This document shows positions 37,193 through 45,400 of a stretch of 64,000 nucleotides of DNA, piece by piece. Origin of the DNA: Nocardioides pocheonensis (GTDB taxonomy: Bacteria; Actinomycetota; Actinomycetes; Propionibacteriales; Nocardioidaceae); NCBI RefSeq assembly GCF_003725535.1, contig NZ_RJSF01000007.1, positions 121,542 through 185,541 of the forward strand, in the 5' to 3' direction. Position 1 is the first letter of the stretch. Every line of letters starts with the position of its first letter. The notes under the pieces are model-generated. The model did not search any database, was not told the DNA's origin, and saw only the letters and a list, made by a program, of their open reading frames with translations. Made by a program: the position numbers and the translations under genes.

Positions 37193-37690
37193 TCAGGGGC
37201 GCCGGTAGGGCTGGTGCGTGAGCAGGTGCACGTCCGTGTCGAGGCAGCCGGTCGTCGGGTGCGCGACGAACTGGGAGCGCACCGCGCCGGGCACGTAGAT
37301 GCGGAAGCCGTCGACGGCGTGCGGACGGCAGCGTCCGGCCGGGTAGCTGGCCGCGCGGGTCTCCTGCAGCAGGCTGCGCACGCGCTGGCCCGGCCGCACG
37401 AGGTACGTCGCCGGGGTGCCGGTCCGGTCGGCCGGTGCGCCGATCCGGGTGCCGTCGCCCCCGCCGACGTACGAGATGCCGCCGAAACCGCCCGTCCGGC
37501 AGGCGTGGGTGGACCGGTTGCGCAGCACGATCCAGCCCCAGACGTGTCCCGCCCCGCTGTCGCTGTAGCGGTACGACGCCTTGAGGTCGGCGTTCCTGCA
37601 CCACGGGGCGGACTGGCCGACCCCGTGGGCCGGCGCCGCTGCGAGCAGGCCGATCAGCAGGAGCAGGGTGGCGCCGAGTCGTGACTTCAT
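37193..37690 (-). CDS. Secreted DUF4232 domain protein
   Basis: A predicted exported protein of 165 residues. The ATG at 37690 begins a signal peptide (LGATLLLLIGLLAAAPAHG, cut near residue 23). The rest resembles the DUF4232 beta-sandwich, with CRNADLKASYRYSDSGAGH near residue 30, VLRNRSTHACRTGGFGGISYVGG near 55 and two late cysteines (AGRCRPHAV, TTGCLDTDV), four cysteines in all, which may form disulfides. Function unknown. It converges with the glutathione peroxidase gene, with 22 nt between them. Confidence 0.75.
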   Translation of the reverse strand: MKSRLGATLLLLIGLLAAAPAHGVGQSAPWCRNADLKASYRYSDSGAGHVWGWIVLRNRSTHACRTGGFGGISYVGGGDGTRIGAPADRTGTPATYLVRPGQRVRSLLQETRAASYPAGRCRPHAVDGFRIYVPGAVRSQFVAHPTTGCLDTDVHLLTHQPYRRP

Positions 37691-37805
37691 CGCAGCCTCC
37701 GTGGGTCGTGGGTCCGTCGAGGGCAGGAGCCCTCCACCCATGACACGCAGGGAGGCGCCGACCGGTTGCATTCCGGCCGCAGGATCGTGCCGGTGACCGC
37801 CGGGG

Positions 37806-38942
37806 TCAGCTCTGCGGTCGGAGCAGGAACTTCTCCCCGGTCGCCTGGCGCGCGTAGCGCTGGAGCGTCCCGACGTGCAGGGCCTCACGCAGCGAGATCT
37901 CGTCGGTGTAGTGGCTGGCGAACGTCGTGGTGAGCTCGTCGGAGACCCGCCGCCGCATCCGCGCCAGGTCGTCCGGGCCGGTGCGCGCGAGGAAGGGCGT
38001 GAGCAGCCAGCCGCCGACTCCCCACGCGAAGCCGAACCGCCGGCGCAGCTCGATCGGCCGCGGGTCCAGCGCGCCGTACACGTAGACCTGCTTGTGCACG
38101 TCGCTGCCGTACCGGCTGTACGGCGCGTCCGGCGTCACGATCGCAGCCTCCATGGCGTTGAGGATCTGGCTGGCCAGCTGCCCGCCGCCGACCGCGTCGA
38201 AGGCGAGCGTCGCCCCCGTCCCCCGCAGGGCCGCGACCAGGTCGGCGTCGAAGGTCGGCGCGCTGGAGTCGCAGACGTGCAGGGCTCCCTGCTCCCGCAG
38301 CAGCGCCGCCTGCTCGGGGCGCCGGACGATGTTCACGAGCGGCACTCCGTCCGTCAGGCAGATCCGGTTGAGCATCTGACCCAGGTTGGACGCGGCCGCC
38401 GTGTGCACGAGCGCCGTGTGCCCCTCGCGCCTCATCGTCTCGACCATCCCGAGCGCGGTCAGGGGATTGACGAAGGACGACGCCCCGTCGGCGGCGGTCG
38501 CTCCGTCCGGCAGCGGGAGGCACATCCGGGGCGAGGCCAGGCAGTACTCCCCGTACGTCGCCCCGCCGGCGAACCCGACCGTCCGGCCGAGCAGCGCCTG
38601 CGCCTCCGGCGACGCTCCCGCCGCCACCACCAGGCCGGCGCCCTCGTTGCCCACGGGCATGGCCTGTCCGACCCTGGCCTTCAGCGCGCCCATCACCGCT
38701 GCCGGAACCGGTGCCGTCACCGTCGGCTCCTCGGCGGAACCGCCCTGGACGGCCCGGGACACGTCCGCCATCGCCAGCATCAGCCCGAGGTCGGAAGGGT
38801 TGACCGGCGCCGCCTCCACGCGGACCAGCACGTCTCGCTCCGAGGGCTGCGGCGTGTCCACCGTCTCGAGCGACAGGTGCAGCTCGCCGGTGGTGGTGAC
38901 CAGGCTCTGGAGCTGGCGCATCGTGGCCGGGATCTCGGGCAT
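37806..38942 (-). CDS. Zinc-binding-dehydrogenase-like MDR oxidoreductase
   Basis: A medium-chain dehydrogenase/reductase of 378 residues. The N-terminal GroES-like domain has VLVRVEAAPVNPSDLGLM (near residue 38) and VGNEGAGLVVAAG near 95; the C-terminal NAD(P)-binding domain has ALVHTAAASNLGQMLNRIC (near 175) and LAFDAVGGGQLASQILNAME. The typical zinc-ligand Cys/His motifs are absent, so it is more like a quinone or enoyl reductase than an alcohol dehydrogenase. Substrate unknown. It is a single gene between the DUF4232 gene and ccsB. Confidence 0.8.
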   Translation of the reverse strand: MPEIPATMRQLQSLVTTTGELHLSLETVDTPQPSERDVLVRVEAAPVNPSDLGLMLAMADVSRAVQGGSAEEPTVTAPVPAAVMGALKARVGQAMPVGNEGAGLVVAAGASPEAQALLGRTVGFAGGATYGEYCLASPRMCLPLPDGATAADGASSFVNPLTALGMVETMRREGHTALVHTAAASNLGQMLNRICLTDGVPLVNIVRRPEQAALLREQGALHVCDSSAPTFDADLVAALRGTGATLAFDAVGGGQLASQILNAMEAAIVTPDAPYSRYGSDVHKQVYVYGALDPRPIELRRRFGFAWGVGGWLLTPFLARTGPDDLARMRRRVSDELTTTFASHYTDEISLREALHVGTLQRYARQATGEKFLLRPQS

Positions 38943-39007
38943 GGCGGTCCCTTCTGGAGGCTCCTCGGGAGCCTAGCCCCGGCCGCCCGGCGCTCCGGGC
39001 CCGGGCG

Positions 39008-39964
39008 TCAGGCGTAGGAGTGCATGCTCCCGCTGCCGAAGAAGAAGTTGATCCCGACGAAGTTGAACCACAGGGTGGCCAGGCCGATCAGCGCGACGAT
39101 CGCGGCGGCACGGCCCTTCCAGCCGGCCGTGGCGCGGGCGTGCAGGTACGCGGCGTACACCACCCAGGTGATGAACGCCCACACCTCCTTGGGGTCCCAG
39201 CCCCAGTAGCGGCCCCACGCGTGCTGGGCCCAGATCGGACCGGCGATGAGGGCGGCGAAGGTCCACACCGGGAAGGCGAACGCCTGCGTCCGGTAGGCCA
39301 TCCGGTCGAGGGCGTCGAGGCCGGGCAGCCGGGAGAGGTAGCCGCCCTCGCGGGTGTTCGGCCAGCGCTCCTTGACCAGGTAGAGCGCCGAGCACATGCC
39401 GCCGAGGGTGAAGGCGCCGGTCGCGATGATCGCGGCGATCACGTGGATCACGAGCCAGGGCGACTGCAGGGCGTCGCGCAGCGGGACGACCGGTGTGTAG
39501 AGCAGCAGCACGTCGACCATGAGGGTGACGAGCACGAAGCCGGTGACGACCGGGGAGAGCCAGTCGAGCGAGAACCGGCGGTAGAGCAGCAGGTAGCCGA
39601 TGGTCACCATCAGCGTGGCGGTGAGGGTGAACTCGTACATGTTGCCCCAGGGCACCCGCACCGGGTCGGCGGCGAGTCCGCGGGAGGCCACCGCGACCAG
39701 GTGGACGCCGGCGGCCACCGTGGTGAGCACGACGCCGATGCGCGCGAACCGGGCCACCCGGTCGGTGTCCACGTCGACGCGCTCGAGCACGTCCACGCCA
39801 CCCCCGGCCGCGGACGCCGTGCCCGATTCCTCCGCGGTCGCCGTGGCGGGCACCGAGCGTGCGGTGGCCCACTCCGCCAGGTGGGCGAGCAGGGCGAGGA
39901 AGTACGCCGCGGCGCACACCGCGACGGCCTGGTTGCTCAGCACCTCGAACTGGTCGTGACTCAC
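39008..39964 (-). CDS. ccsB: System II cytochrome c assembly protein CcsB (ResC/CcsA type)
   Basis: Heme-handling membrane protein of System II cytochrome c biogenesis, which with ResB delivers and attaches heme to apocytochrome c outside the membrane. The 318-residue product has about eight helices and the tryptophan-rich WWD-type motif WGWDPKEVWAFITWVVY (near residue 240) that contacts heme, plus conserved histidines (LVIHVIAAI near 145, MYEFTLT near 100). GTG start overlaps the resB stop as GTGA. It is the last gene of the hemL-pgm-tlpA-ccdA-resB-ccsB operon. Confidence 0.93.
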   Translation of the reverse strand: MSHDQFEVLSNQAVAVCAAAYFLALLAHLAEWATARSVPATATAEESGTASAAGGGVDVLERVDVDTDRVARFARIGVVLTTVAAGVHLVAVASRGLAADPVRVPWGNMYEFTLTATLMVTIGYLLLYRRFSLDWLSPVVTGFVLVTLMVDVLLLYTPVVPLRDALQSPWLVIHVIAAIIATGAFTLGGMCSALYLVKERWPNTREGGYLSRLPGLDALDRMAYRTQAFAFPVWTFAALIAGPIWAQHAWGRYWGWDPKEVWAFITWVVYAAYLHARATAGWKGRAAAIVALIGLATLWFNFVGINFFFGSGSMHSYA

Positions 39965-41703
39965 ACCTGCTCCTCGTCCCTCACGGGTTCCTGCTGCGGC
40001 GCGCCCCTCAACGACGCGACGACCTGGTCGATCTCGCCGGCGAGGTCACCACCGGCCGAGCGGTCGAGCCCGGCGACCTCGACGAGGGTACGCCGGTCCG
40101 GCCCGCCGCCGTCACGACGTACCTTCACCCAGACCCGGCGGGGCCGGATGAACAGCGACCCGAGCAGCCCGAGCAGCGCCAGCACGACGCCGCCGAGGGC
40201 GACCAGGTCCCCCGGGCTGCGGCTGACCTGCAGCTTCACGAACCGGCTCATCCCGTCGAACGTGACCGAGCCCATGCCGTCGGGCAGCGTGACCGTCTGG
40301 TTGAGCATCAGGTCGACCCGCAGCGGCTTGCCGTCGGGCTTCAGGATCGGCTTGAGGCCCTTCTTGTCCAGCGCGTAGACCGACTGCGGCACGCCGTCGT
40401 CGAGGCCGAGATCACCCTGGTAGGCGAGCATCGAGAGCGCCGGGTTCTTGTCGTCGGGGAAGGCGGAGAAGGGTCCGGTCGCGTCGGTGAACGCGTACGT
40501 CGGGTACAGCTCGCCCTCGAGGCCGAGCTGCTCCGGTCCGGACGGCCCCTGTGCGTCGGGCACCTTGACGACGCCCCACGACTTGAACGTGTTGTCCTCC
40601 GGCAGGAACACCACGGGCCCGGAGTAGGCGATCGCGCCGGTGGCGTCGCGCACGGTGATGTGCGGCGCGTAGCCGTGGCTGATCAGGTAGATCTTCGTGC
40701 CGTCGATGGTGAGCGGGTGGTTCACCGAGATCCGGGTGTGCCGGGTGGCGGCCCCGGGGCTGGTGCGGTAGTCCAGGCCGGCGGAGAACTTGTGGGCCAT
40801 CCCGGCCTCGCGGCCCTCCTTGATGAAGGTGACGTCGAAGTCGGTGACCTTGAAGTCGAACGGCGCCAGGCCCGATGGCTTGAAGAGGCTGCCCGGGCGG
40901 AAGTCGTCGTACTGGCTGAGGGAGTTCGCGAAGGTGTTGCCGGTCACCACGATCACGCCGCCCTTGTAGCCGAGCAGCGCGCCACCGGCGAACCCGACCA
41001 GCACGACCAGGATCGAGAGGTGGAACAACAGGTTGCCGGCCTCGCGGAGCTTGCCGCGCTCGGCGGACAGGGACAGTTCCTCACCGCCGGTGGTCGAGGT
41101 GCGAGCGCCAGCGAGCCTCGAAACCTCCGCCACGTCGCTGACCACCCGGTACCCCCGCAGCGCCCCTCGGGCCCGCTCGAGCACCTGTTCCGGCGAGGCG
41201 GAGGTCTCGAAGGCACGGTGCTCGGGCAGCCGAGAGAGGTTCCGCGGCGCCGCCGGGGGCCGGGCGCGCAGCGCCTTCCAGTACACCCGCGTGCGCGGCA
41301 GGATGCAGCCGACCAGCGAGACCATCAGCAGCAGGTAGATCGCGGAGAACCAGGCGGAGTCGTAGACCGAGAACAGCCCGAGCTTCTGGTAGATCGGCGC
41401 GAGGGTGTGGTGGTTCTCCCGCCACTGGGAGGCCTTGGTCGCGTCGACCGCCTCCTGGGGGACGACCGACCCCGGCACCGCGGCCAGTGCGAGCAGGAAC
41501 AGCAGGATCAGTGCCGTGCGCATCGAGGTGAGCTGCCGCCAGGCCCAGCGCAGGAACTCGCGCGGCGCCAGCGGCGCGGCGCCCGGGTCGGCCGGGGCGC
41601 TGCCCATGCCCTCGCGGCCGGTCGTCTCGCTGCGACCGGTGCTTGAGCCGTGGCCCTCGGTGGTTGAGCCGTGGCCCTCGGTGGTTGAGCCTGCCGAAAC
41701 CAT
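39961..41703 (-). CDS. resB: System II cytochrome c assembly protein ResB
   Basis: Membrane partner of CcsB, 580 residues, with several transmembrane helices (LRWAWRQLTSMRTALILLFLLAL near residue 50, SAIYLLLMVSLVGCILP near 110, LLFHLSILVVLVGFAGG near 225 and LGSLFIRPRRVWV near the end) and a large periplasmic-side domain at about 245-520. Two parts are built from dispersed repeat sequence: residues 2-20 (VSAGSTTEGHGSTTEGHG) from a short copy and 21-bp tandem units, and residues about 193-205 (VSRLAGARTSTT) from a long-form copy at 41089-41125. The ATG at 41703 overlaps the ccdA stop (TGATG). Confidence 0.9.
   Translation of the reverse strand: MVSAGSTTEGHGSTTEGHGSSTGRSETTGREGMGSAPADPGAAPLAPREFLRWAWRQLTSMRTALILLFLLALAAVPGSVVPQEAVDATKASQWRENHHTLAPIYQKLGLFSVYDSAWFSAIYLLLMVSLVGCILPRTRVYWKALRARPPAAPRNLSRLPEHRAFETSASPEQVLERARGALRGYRVVSDVAEVSRLAGARTSTTGGEELSLSAERGKLREAGNLLFHLSILVVLVGFAGGALLGYKGGVIVVTGNTFANSLSQYDDFRPGSLFKPSGLAPFDFKVTDFDVTFIKEGREAGMAHKFSAGLDYRTSPGAATRHTRISVNHPLTIDGTKIYLISHGYAPHITVRDATGAIAYSGPVVFLPEDNTFKSWGVVKVPDAQGPSGPEQLGLEGELYPTYAFTDATGPFSAFPDDKNPALSMLAYQGDLGLDDGVPQSVYALDKKGLKPILKPDGKPLRVDLMLNQTVTLPDGMGSVTFDGMSRFVKLQVSRSPGDLVALGGVVLALLGLLGSLFIRPRRVWVKVRRDGGGPDRRTLVEVAGLDRSAGGDLAGEIDQVVASLRGAPQQEPVRDEEQV
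41089..41125 (-). repeat. Long-form palindromic repeat inside resB
   Basis: GGTGGTCGAGGTGCGAGCGC at its start and GCGAGCCTCGAAACC at its end match, in reverse orientation, the long-form copies at 131-170, 260-298 and 437-471 (the middle palindrome GCGAGCGCCAGCGAGC is preserved). It lies within resB and is translated in frame as part of VSRLAGARTSTT. Confidence 0.85.
41641..41702 (-). repeat. 21-bp tandem repeat plus short palindrome at resB N-terminus
   Basis: TTGAGCCGTGGCCCTCGGTGG-type units of 21 bp occur twice and run into GGTTGAGCCTGCCGAAACC, the short-form element. They encode the repeated peptide STTEGHG at the start of resB, and the ATG follows the short element directly. The GGTTGAG seed of each unit is the same as in the dispersed element. 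Confidence 0.8.
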
Positions 41704-42467
41704 CACACCCCCGCCGTGAAGCCGGGGAAGAACCAGTTGCGCAGGTCGGCGACGAGCACATCCCACCAGCCGGTGACCAGCAGCACTCCGACCGCGATCA
41801 GCATCAGCCCGCCCAGCCGGGTGACCCACTGCTGGTGGCGCCGGACCCAACCGATGGTGCCGAGCATGCGGCGGTAGGCGAGCGCGGCGACGATGAACGG
41901 CAACCCGAGACCGAGGCAGTAGACGAAGCTGAGCAGGGCACCCCGCTCGGCGCTGCCCTCGTTGACCGCGAGCGACGTGATCGCACTGAGCGTGGGCCCG
42001 ATGCACGGAGTCCAGCCCAGCCCGAAGAGCACGCCGAGCATCGGCGCCGCGGCGAGCCCGACTGCCGGCACCTTGTGCACCCGCCAGTCACGCTGCAGCC
42101 AGGGCAGCGCGCCCAGGAAGGCGATGCCGACCAGGATCGTGAACACACCGAGGGTGATCGTGACCTCGTGCTGGTACTGCCAGAGCCAGTCCCCGACCGC
42201 GCCGAAGAGCGCACCGAAGGACACGAAGACGAACGAGAACCCGAGCACGAACAGCAGCGAGCCGGCCAGCATCCGGCCGCGACGGGCCGACGCCAGGTCG
42301 GCGCCGGACAGGCCGGTCGTGTAGGAGAGGTAGCCGGGCAGCAGCGGGACCACGCACGGGCTGAAGAAGGACACCAGTCCGGCCACCAGCGCCACCGGGA
42401 CGGCGAGCAGGAGCGACCCGTCGAGGGCGGTGTCGCGGAACCAGGTGCCGAGGTCGAGAACGATCAC
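41703..42467 (-). CDS. ccdA: Cytochrome c biogenesis thiol-transporter CcdA
   Basis: DsbD-like inner-membrane protein that passes reducing equivalents across the membrane to TlpA/ResA-type thioredoxins. The 254-residue product has six helices and the redox cysteines in FFSPCVVPLLPGY (near residue 37) and GWTPCIGPTLSA (near 155), both in the conserved positions. GTG at 42467 overlaps the tlpA stop as GTGA; the stop overlaps the resB start. The order tlpA-ccdA-resB-ccsB is the usual System II operon. Confidence 0.95.
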   Translation of the reverse strand: MIVLDLGTWFRDTALDGSLLLAVPVALVAGLVSFFSPCVVPLLPGYLSYTTGLSGADLASARRGRMLAGSLLFVLGFSFVFVSFGALFGAVGDWLWQYQHEVTITLGVFTILVGIAFLGALPWLQRDWRVHKVPAVGLAAAPMLGVLFGLGWTPCIGPTLSAITSLAVNEGSAERGALLSFVYCLGLGLPFIVAALAYRRMLGTIGWVRRHQQWVTRLGGLMLIAVGVLLVTGWWDVLVADLRNWFFPGFTAGV

Positions 42468-43039
42468 GAGATCACGTCCTGCACCAGGTCGACGAGCGTG
42501 GTCTTGCTGGTGACCTCGCCCAGGATGCTCGCCGCGACCCGGCCCTGCGCGTCGATCACCACGGTGCTCGGGATCGCGTTGGGGGTGAGAGTGCGGTGGA
42601 AGGCGAGGAGGTTGCGGCCGCCCGGGTCGTAGATCGACGGGTACGGCACGTCGTAGCGGCGCTCGAAGGAACGGGCGTTGTCCTGGCTGGCGTCGCGGGT
42701 GTTGATCCCGACGAACACCACCCCCTTCGGAGCGAGCTCGCGGGCCGCCGCGGCGAGGTCGTCCGCCTCGGCGCGGCACGGCGGGCACCACGCGCCCCAC
42801 ACGTTGACCACGACCACCTTGCCGGCGTACGACGCGAGCGAGAGCTGGTCGCCGTCCAGGGTCTGACCGCTGACCTCGCCGGGCGCCTTGCGCTGCGCCT
42901 CCGGCAGCAGCGTGATCACGCCCGCGCCGGCGATGTAGCCCTTGTCGCCGGTGCTGCCGACCTTGCTGCACCCGCTCGCGCCGAGCAGGGCCGCCGAGAC
43001 GACGGCGACCACGAGCAGGGAGCGAAGGGCAGCGGGCAT
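42464..43039 (-). CDS. TlpA/ResA-type thioredoxin lipoprotein
   Basis: Extracytoplasmic thioredoxin that keeps apocytochrome c cysteines reduced for heme attachment. The 191-residue product has a lipoprotein signal (AALLGASGC, lipid cysteine at residue 24), then a thioredoxin-like AhpC/TSA-Redoxin fold with the active site WCPPC at residues 84-88 and the cis-proline loop PNAIPSTVVID near 155. It probably receives electrons from CcdA. ATG at 43039 lies just after the phosphatase gene stop (1 nt apart). Confidence 0.93.
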   Translation of the reverse strand: MPAALRSLLVVAVVSAALLGASGCSKVGSTGDKGYIAGAGVITLLPEAQRKAPGEVSGQTLDGDQLSLASYAGKVVVVNVWGAWCPPCRAEADDLAAAARELAPKGVVFVGINTRDASQDNARSFERRYDVPYPSIYDPGGRNLLAFHRTLTPNAIPSTVVIDAQGRVAASILGEVTSKTTLVDLVQDVIS

Positions 43040-43040
43040 C

Positions 43041-43796
43041 TCAGCGGCCGGCGCCGGGATCCACGTCCGGGTTACGGCCGGTCGCTTCGCTCCCCCGTGG
43101 CTGCGCCTGGGATCCGGGCTGCTGGGGCAGGTCGTTCGGCTCCTCGAAGCCGGTGCCCGAGGAGAAGGTCGCGTTGCGCTGGGCGACCGGGATGAGGTCG
43201 CCGGCGGGCTCGGAGTAGCCGATCGTGCGCAGCTCGTCGTCCTCGAAGGTCAGCGACGTCACGCTGCACAGCGTGCACTGCCGCCGCCGCGGGTCGTGGA
43301 GGAAGCGACGCCCCTCGGCGTGCAGCCGGCAGATCCAGATCGGCAGCTGGTGGGAGACGACGACGGCCTCGTGGCCGGCCGCTGCGTCGCGGGCGTCCTC
43401 GACCGCCGCCCACATCCGGGCGGCCACGTCGGCGTACGGCTCGCCCCAGGAGGGCTTGAAGGGGTTCCAGAGGTGGCGCCACACCGAGGGCCGGCGCAGG
43501 AGCCCGGCGCTGACCGAGAACGGCCGCCCCTCGAAGACGTTGGTCGACTCGATGACCCGCTCGTCGAGCACGGGTACGACGCCGCGCGCCTTCGCCAGCG
43601 GGGCGGCCGTCTCCTGCGCGCGCTCCAGCGGCGAGGAGACGATGTGGGTGATGTCGCGGTCGCCGATCCGCTCGGCGACCCGCTCGGCCATCGCCCGGCC
43701 GCGGTCGGAGAGCACGAACCCGGGAGCGCGGCCGTAGAGGATGCCCCGCGGGTTGTAGACCTCGCCGTGGCGCAGCAGGTGCACCGTGGTCCTCAT
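43041..43796 (-). CDS. Histidine phosphatase-family protein (phosphoglycerate mutase-like)
   Basis: A 251-residue member of the branch-1 histidine phosphatase superfamily. The catalytic [12 protein letters not shown] is at residues 7-18 (RHG), the second-histidine loop VVSHQLPIW near 147, and the arginine/glutamate pair in [10 protein letters not shown] near 55. The substrate is not known; the gene sits between hemL and the thioredoxin lipoprotein gene in many actinobacteria, so a role linked to heme or cytochrome maturation is possible but unproven. A serine/glutamine-rich C-terminal tail of about 35 residues is likely disordered. Confidence 0.85.
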   Translation of the reverse strand: MRTTVHLLRHGEVYNPRGILYGRAPGFVLSDRGRAMAERVAERIGDRDITHIVSSPLERAQETAAPLAKARGVVPVLDERVIESTNVFEGRPFSVSAGLLRRPSVWRHLWNPFKPSWGEPYADVAARMWAAVEDARDAAAGHEAVVVSHQLPIWICRLHAEGRRFLHDPRRRQCTLCSVTSLTFEDDELRTIGYSEPAGDLIPVAQRNATFSSGTGFEEPNDLPQQPGSQAQPRGSEATGRNPDVDPGAGR

Positions 43797-45127
43797 CGAG
43801 CGCCTCCCTCCGAGCCTGCGGCCGCAGCGGCTTCGGCGGCGGCCGGCAGGGCGTCGAGCACCTGCTGGACGGCGCGGTCGTCGTGGGCCGACGAGCAGAA
43901 CCAGGCCTCGAACGCACTCGGCGGCAGGTAGACGCCGCGGTCGAGCATCGCGTGGAAGAACGCCTTGAACGCGCCGGTGTCCTGTCCGGCGGCCGTCGCG
44001 TAGTCGGTGACCGCGGGTGCGTCGGTGAAGAAGATGCTGAACATGTTGCCGTTCGCCTGGAGCACGTGCGGCACGCCCGCCGCGGTCAGCGCCTTGGCCG
44101 CTTCCGCCGCGATCGTGCCCGCCACCTCGTCGACGCGGGCGTAGACCTCGTCGGTCGCGAGCCGCAGCGTGGCCAGGCCGGCGGCCGTCGCGACCGGGTT
44201 CCCGGACAGGGTGCCGGCCTGGTAGACCGGCCCCTCGGGGGAGAGCATCGCCATCACGTCGGCCCGACCGCCGAACGCGGCCGCAGGGAAGCCACCGCCC
44301 ATCACCTTGCCGAAGGTCATCAGGTCGGGCGTCCAGCCCTCCACCGCACCGTCGAGGCCCCACTGGCCCTGACGCGAGACCCGGAAGCCGGTCATCACCT
44401 CGTCGCTGACGAACAGCGCGCCGTGGCGGCGGCAGGTCTCGGCGAGGAACGCGTTGAACCCGGCGGCCGGGGGCACCACACCCATGTTGCCCGGCGAGGC
44501 CTCGGTGACCAGGCAGGCGATCCGGTCCCCGTGCTCGGCGAACGCCGCCTCGACCGCGGCCCGGTCGTTGTAGGGCAGCACGATCGTCTGGGCGGCCGAC
44601 GACTCCGGGACGCCGGGTGTCGTGCTGACGCCCAGAGATATGCCCAGCGTCGCCAGCCCGGACCCGGCGCTGGCCAGGAGCGAGTCGACGTGCCCGTGGT
44701 AGCAGCCGGCGAACTTCACGACCAGGTCCCGCCCGGTGAAGCCGCGCGCGAGCCGGATCGCCGACATGGTCGCCTCGGTGCCCGAGCTGACCAGCCGCAC
44801 GCGCTCCACGGGGGTGCGGCCCAGGATCTCCTCGGCGAGCTCGACCTCGGTCGTCGTGGGCGTCCCGTACGACGTCCCGCGGGCCACCGCGGCGGTCACG
44901 GCGGCCACGACCTCAGGGTGCGCGTGCCCGAGCAGCATCGGCCCCCAGGAGCAGACCAGGTCGACGTACTCGTTGCCGTCCACGTCACGCAGCCAGGCGC
45001 CCTGGCCCGACGCCATGAAGCGCGGGGTGCCCCCGACCGCGGCGAACGCGCGGACCGGGGAGTTCACCCCGCCGGGGGTGACGGCGCGGGCGCGGGCGAA
45101 CCACGCGTCGGACTCAGGATGGGGCAC
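43793..45127 (-). CDS. hemL: Glutamate-1-semialdehyde 2,1-aminomutase
   Basis: PLP-dependent enzyme that converts glutamate-1-semialdehyde to 5-aminolevulinate, the second step of the C5 heme pathway after HemA. The 444-residue product has [13 protein letters not shown] near residue 25, [19 protein letters not shown] near 115, [11 protein letters not shown] near 230 and the PLP lysine in [16 protein letters not shown] near 262. GTG at 45127. It begins the cytochrome c assembly operon rather than lying with hemA/C/D/B, which are 5 kb to the right; its stop overlaps the phosphatase gene start by 4 nt. Confidence 0.95.
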   Translation of the reverse strand: MPHPESDAWFARARAVTPGGVNSPVRAFAAVGGTPRFMASGQGAWLRDVDGNEYVDLVCSWGPMLLGHAHPEVVAAVTAAVARGTSYGTPTTTEVELAEEILGRTPVERVRLVSSGTEATMSAIRLARGFTGRDLVVKFAGCYHGHVDSLLASAGSGLATLGISLGVSTTPGVPESSAAQTIVLPYNDRAAVEAAFAEHGDRIACLVTEASPGNMGVVPPAAGFNAFLAETCRRHGALFVSDEVMTGFRVSRQGQWGLDGAVEGWTPDLMTFGKVMGGGFPAAAFGGRADVMAMLSPEGPVYQAGTLSGNPVATAAGLATLRLATDEVYARVDEVAGTIAAEAAKALTAAGVPHVLQANGNMFSIFFTDAPAVTDYATAAGQDTGAFKAFFHAMLDRGVYLPPSAFEAWFCSSAHDDRAVQQVLDALPAAAEAAAAAGSEGGAR

Positions 45128-45230
45128 CCCGGCATTCTCCCTGACCCCGGGAGGCTCACCAATTCGGCGTCCAGCACCGAGAGCGGCCACGGGCTGAGAT
45201 TCCGATAAAGACTTCTGCGCGTTTTCACGC

Positions 45231-45400
45231 CATAATCGGTGACCCGGTCCGTCTCATCGACGCGTGCACCCCGTCGATTGGTCTCCCCACGAGATCGTTC
45301 GGCTGTTTGGCGTGACCCCGAGTGGGGAACATCGTTGACAGGGGTGTCGTCCGATTTAGGTGAATCGGACGGATTACTGACCCAGGGGAGACTCAACCGC
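45231..45400 (+). promoter_or_regulatory. Candidate promoters and hairpin upstream of lytic transglycosylase
   Basis: The 273-nt gap (45128-45400) between hemL and the transglycosylase gene holds a CATAAT -10-like element at 45231-45236 and a perfect -35 TTGACA at 45335-45340 whose -10 partner (TTAGGT at 45356-45361) is weak. An 8-bp stem, GTCCGATT (45349-45356) with AATCGGAC (45363-45370), has a 6-nt loop. CAGGGGAG at 45382-45389 is the ribosome site. I do not see conserved riboswitch signatures. Confidence 0.4.

Noticed and set aside
45231-45400. c-di-AMP (ydaO-type) riboswitch upstream of the lytic transglycosylase
   Set aside because: I could not find the conserved core segments of that RNA here. 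Only a simple 8-bp hairpin is supported.
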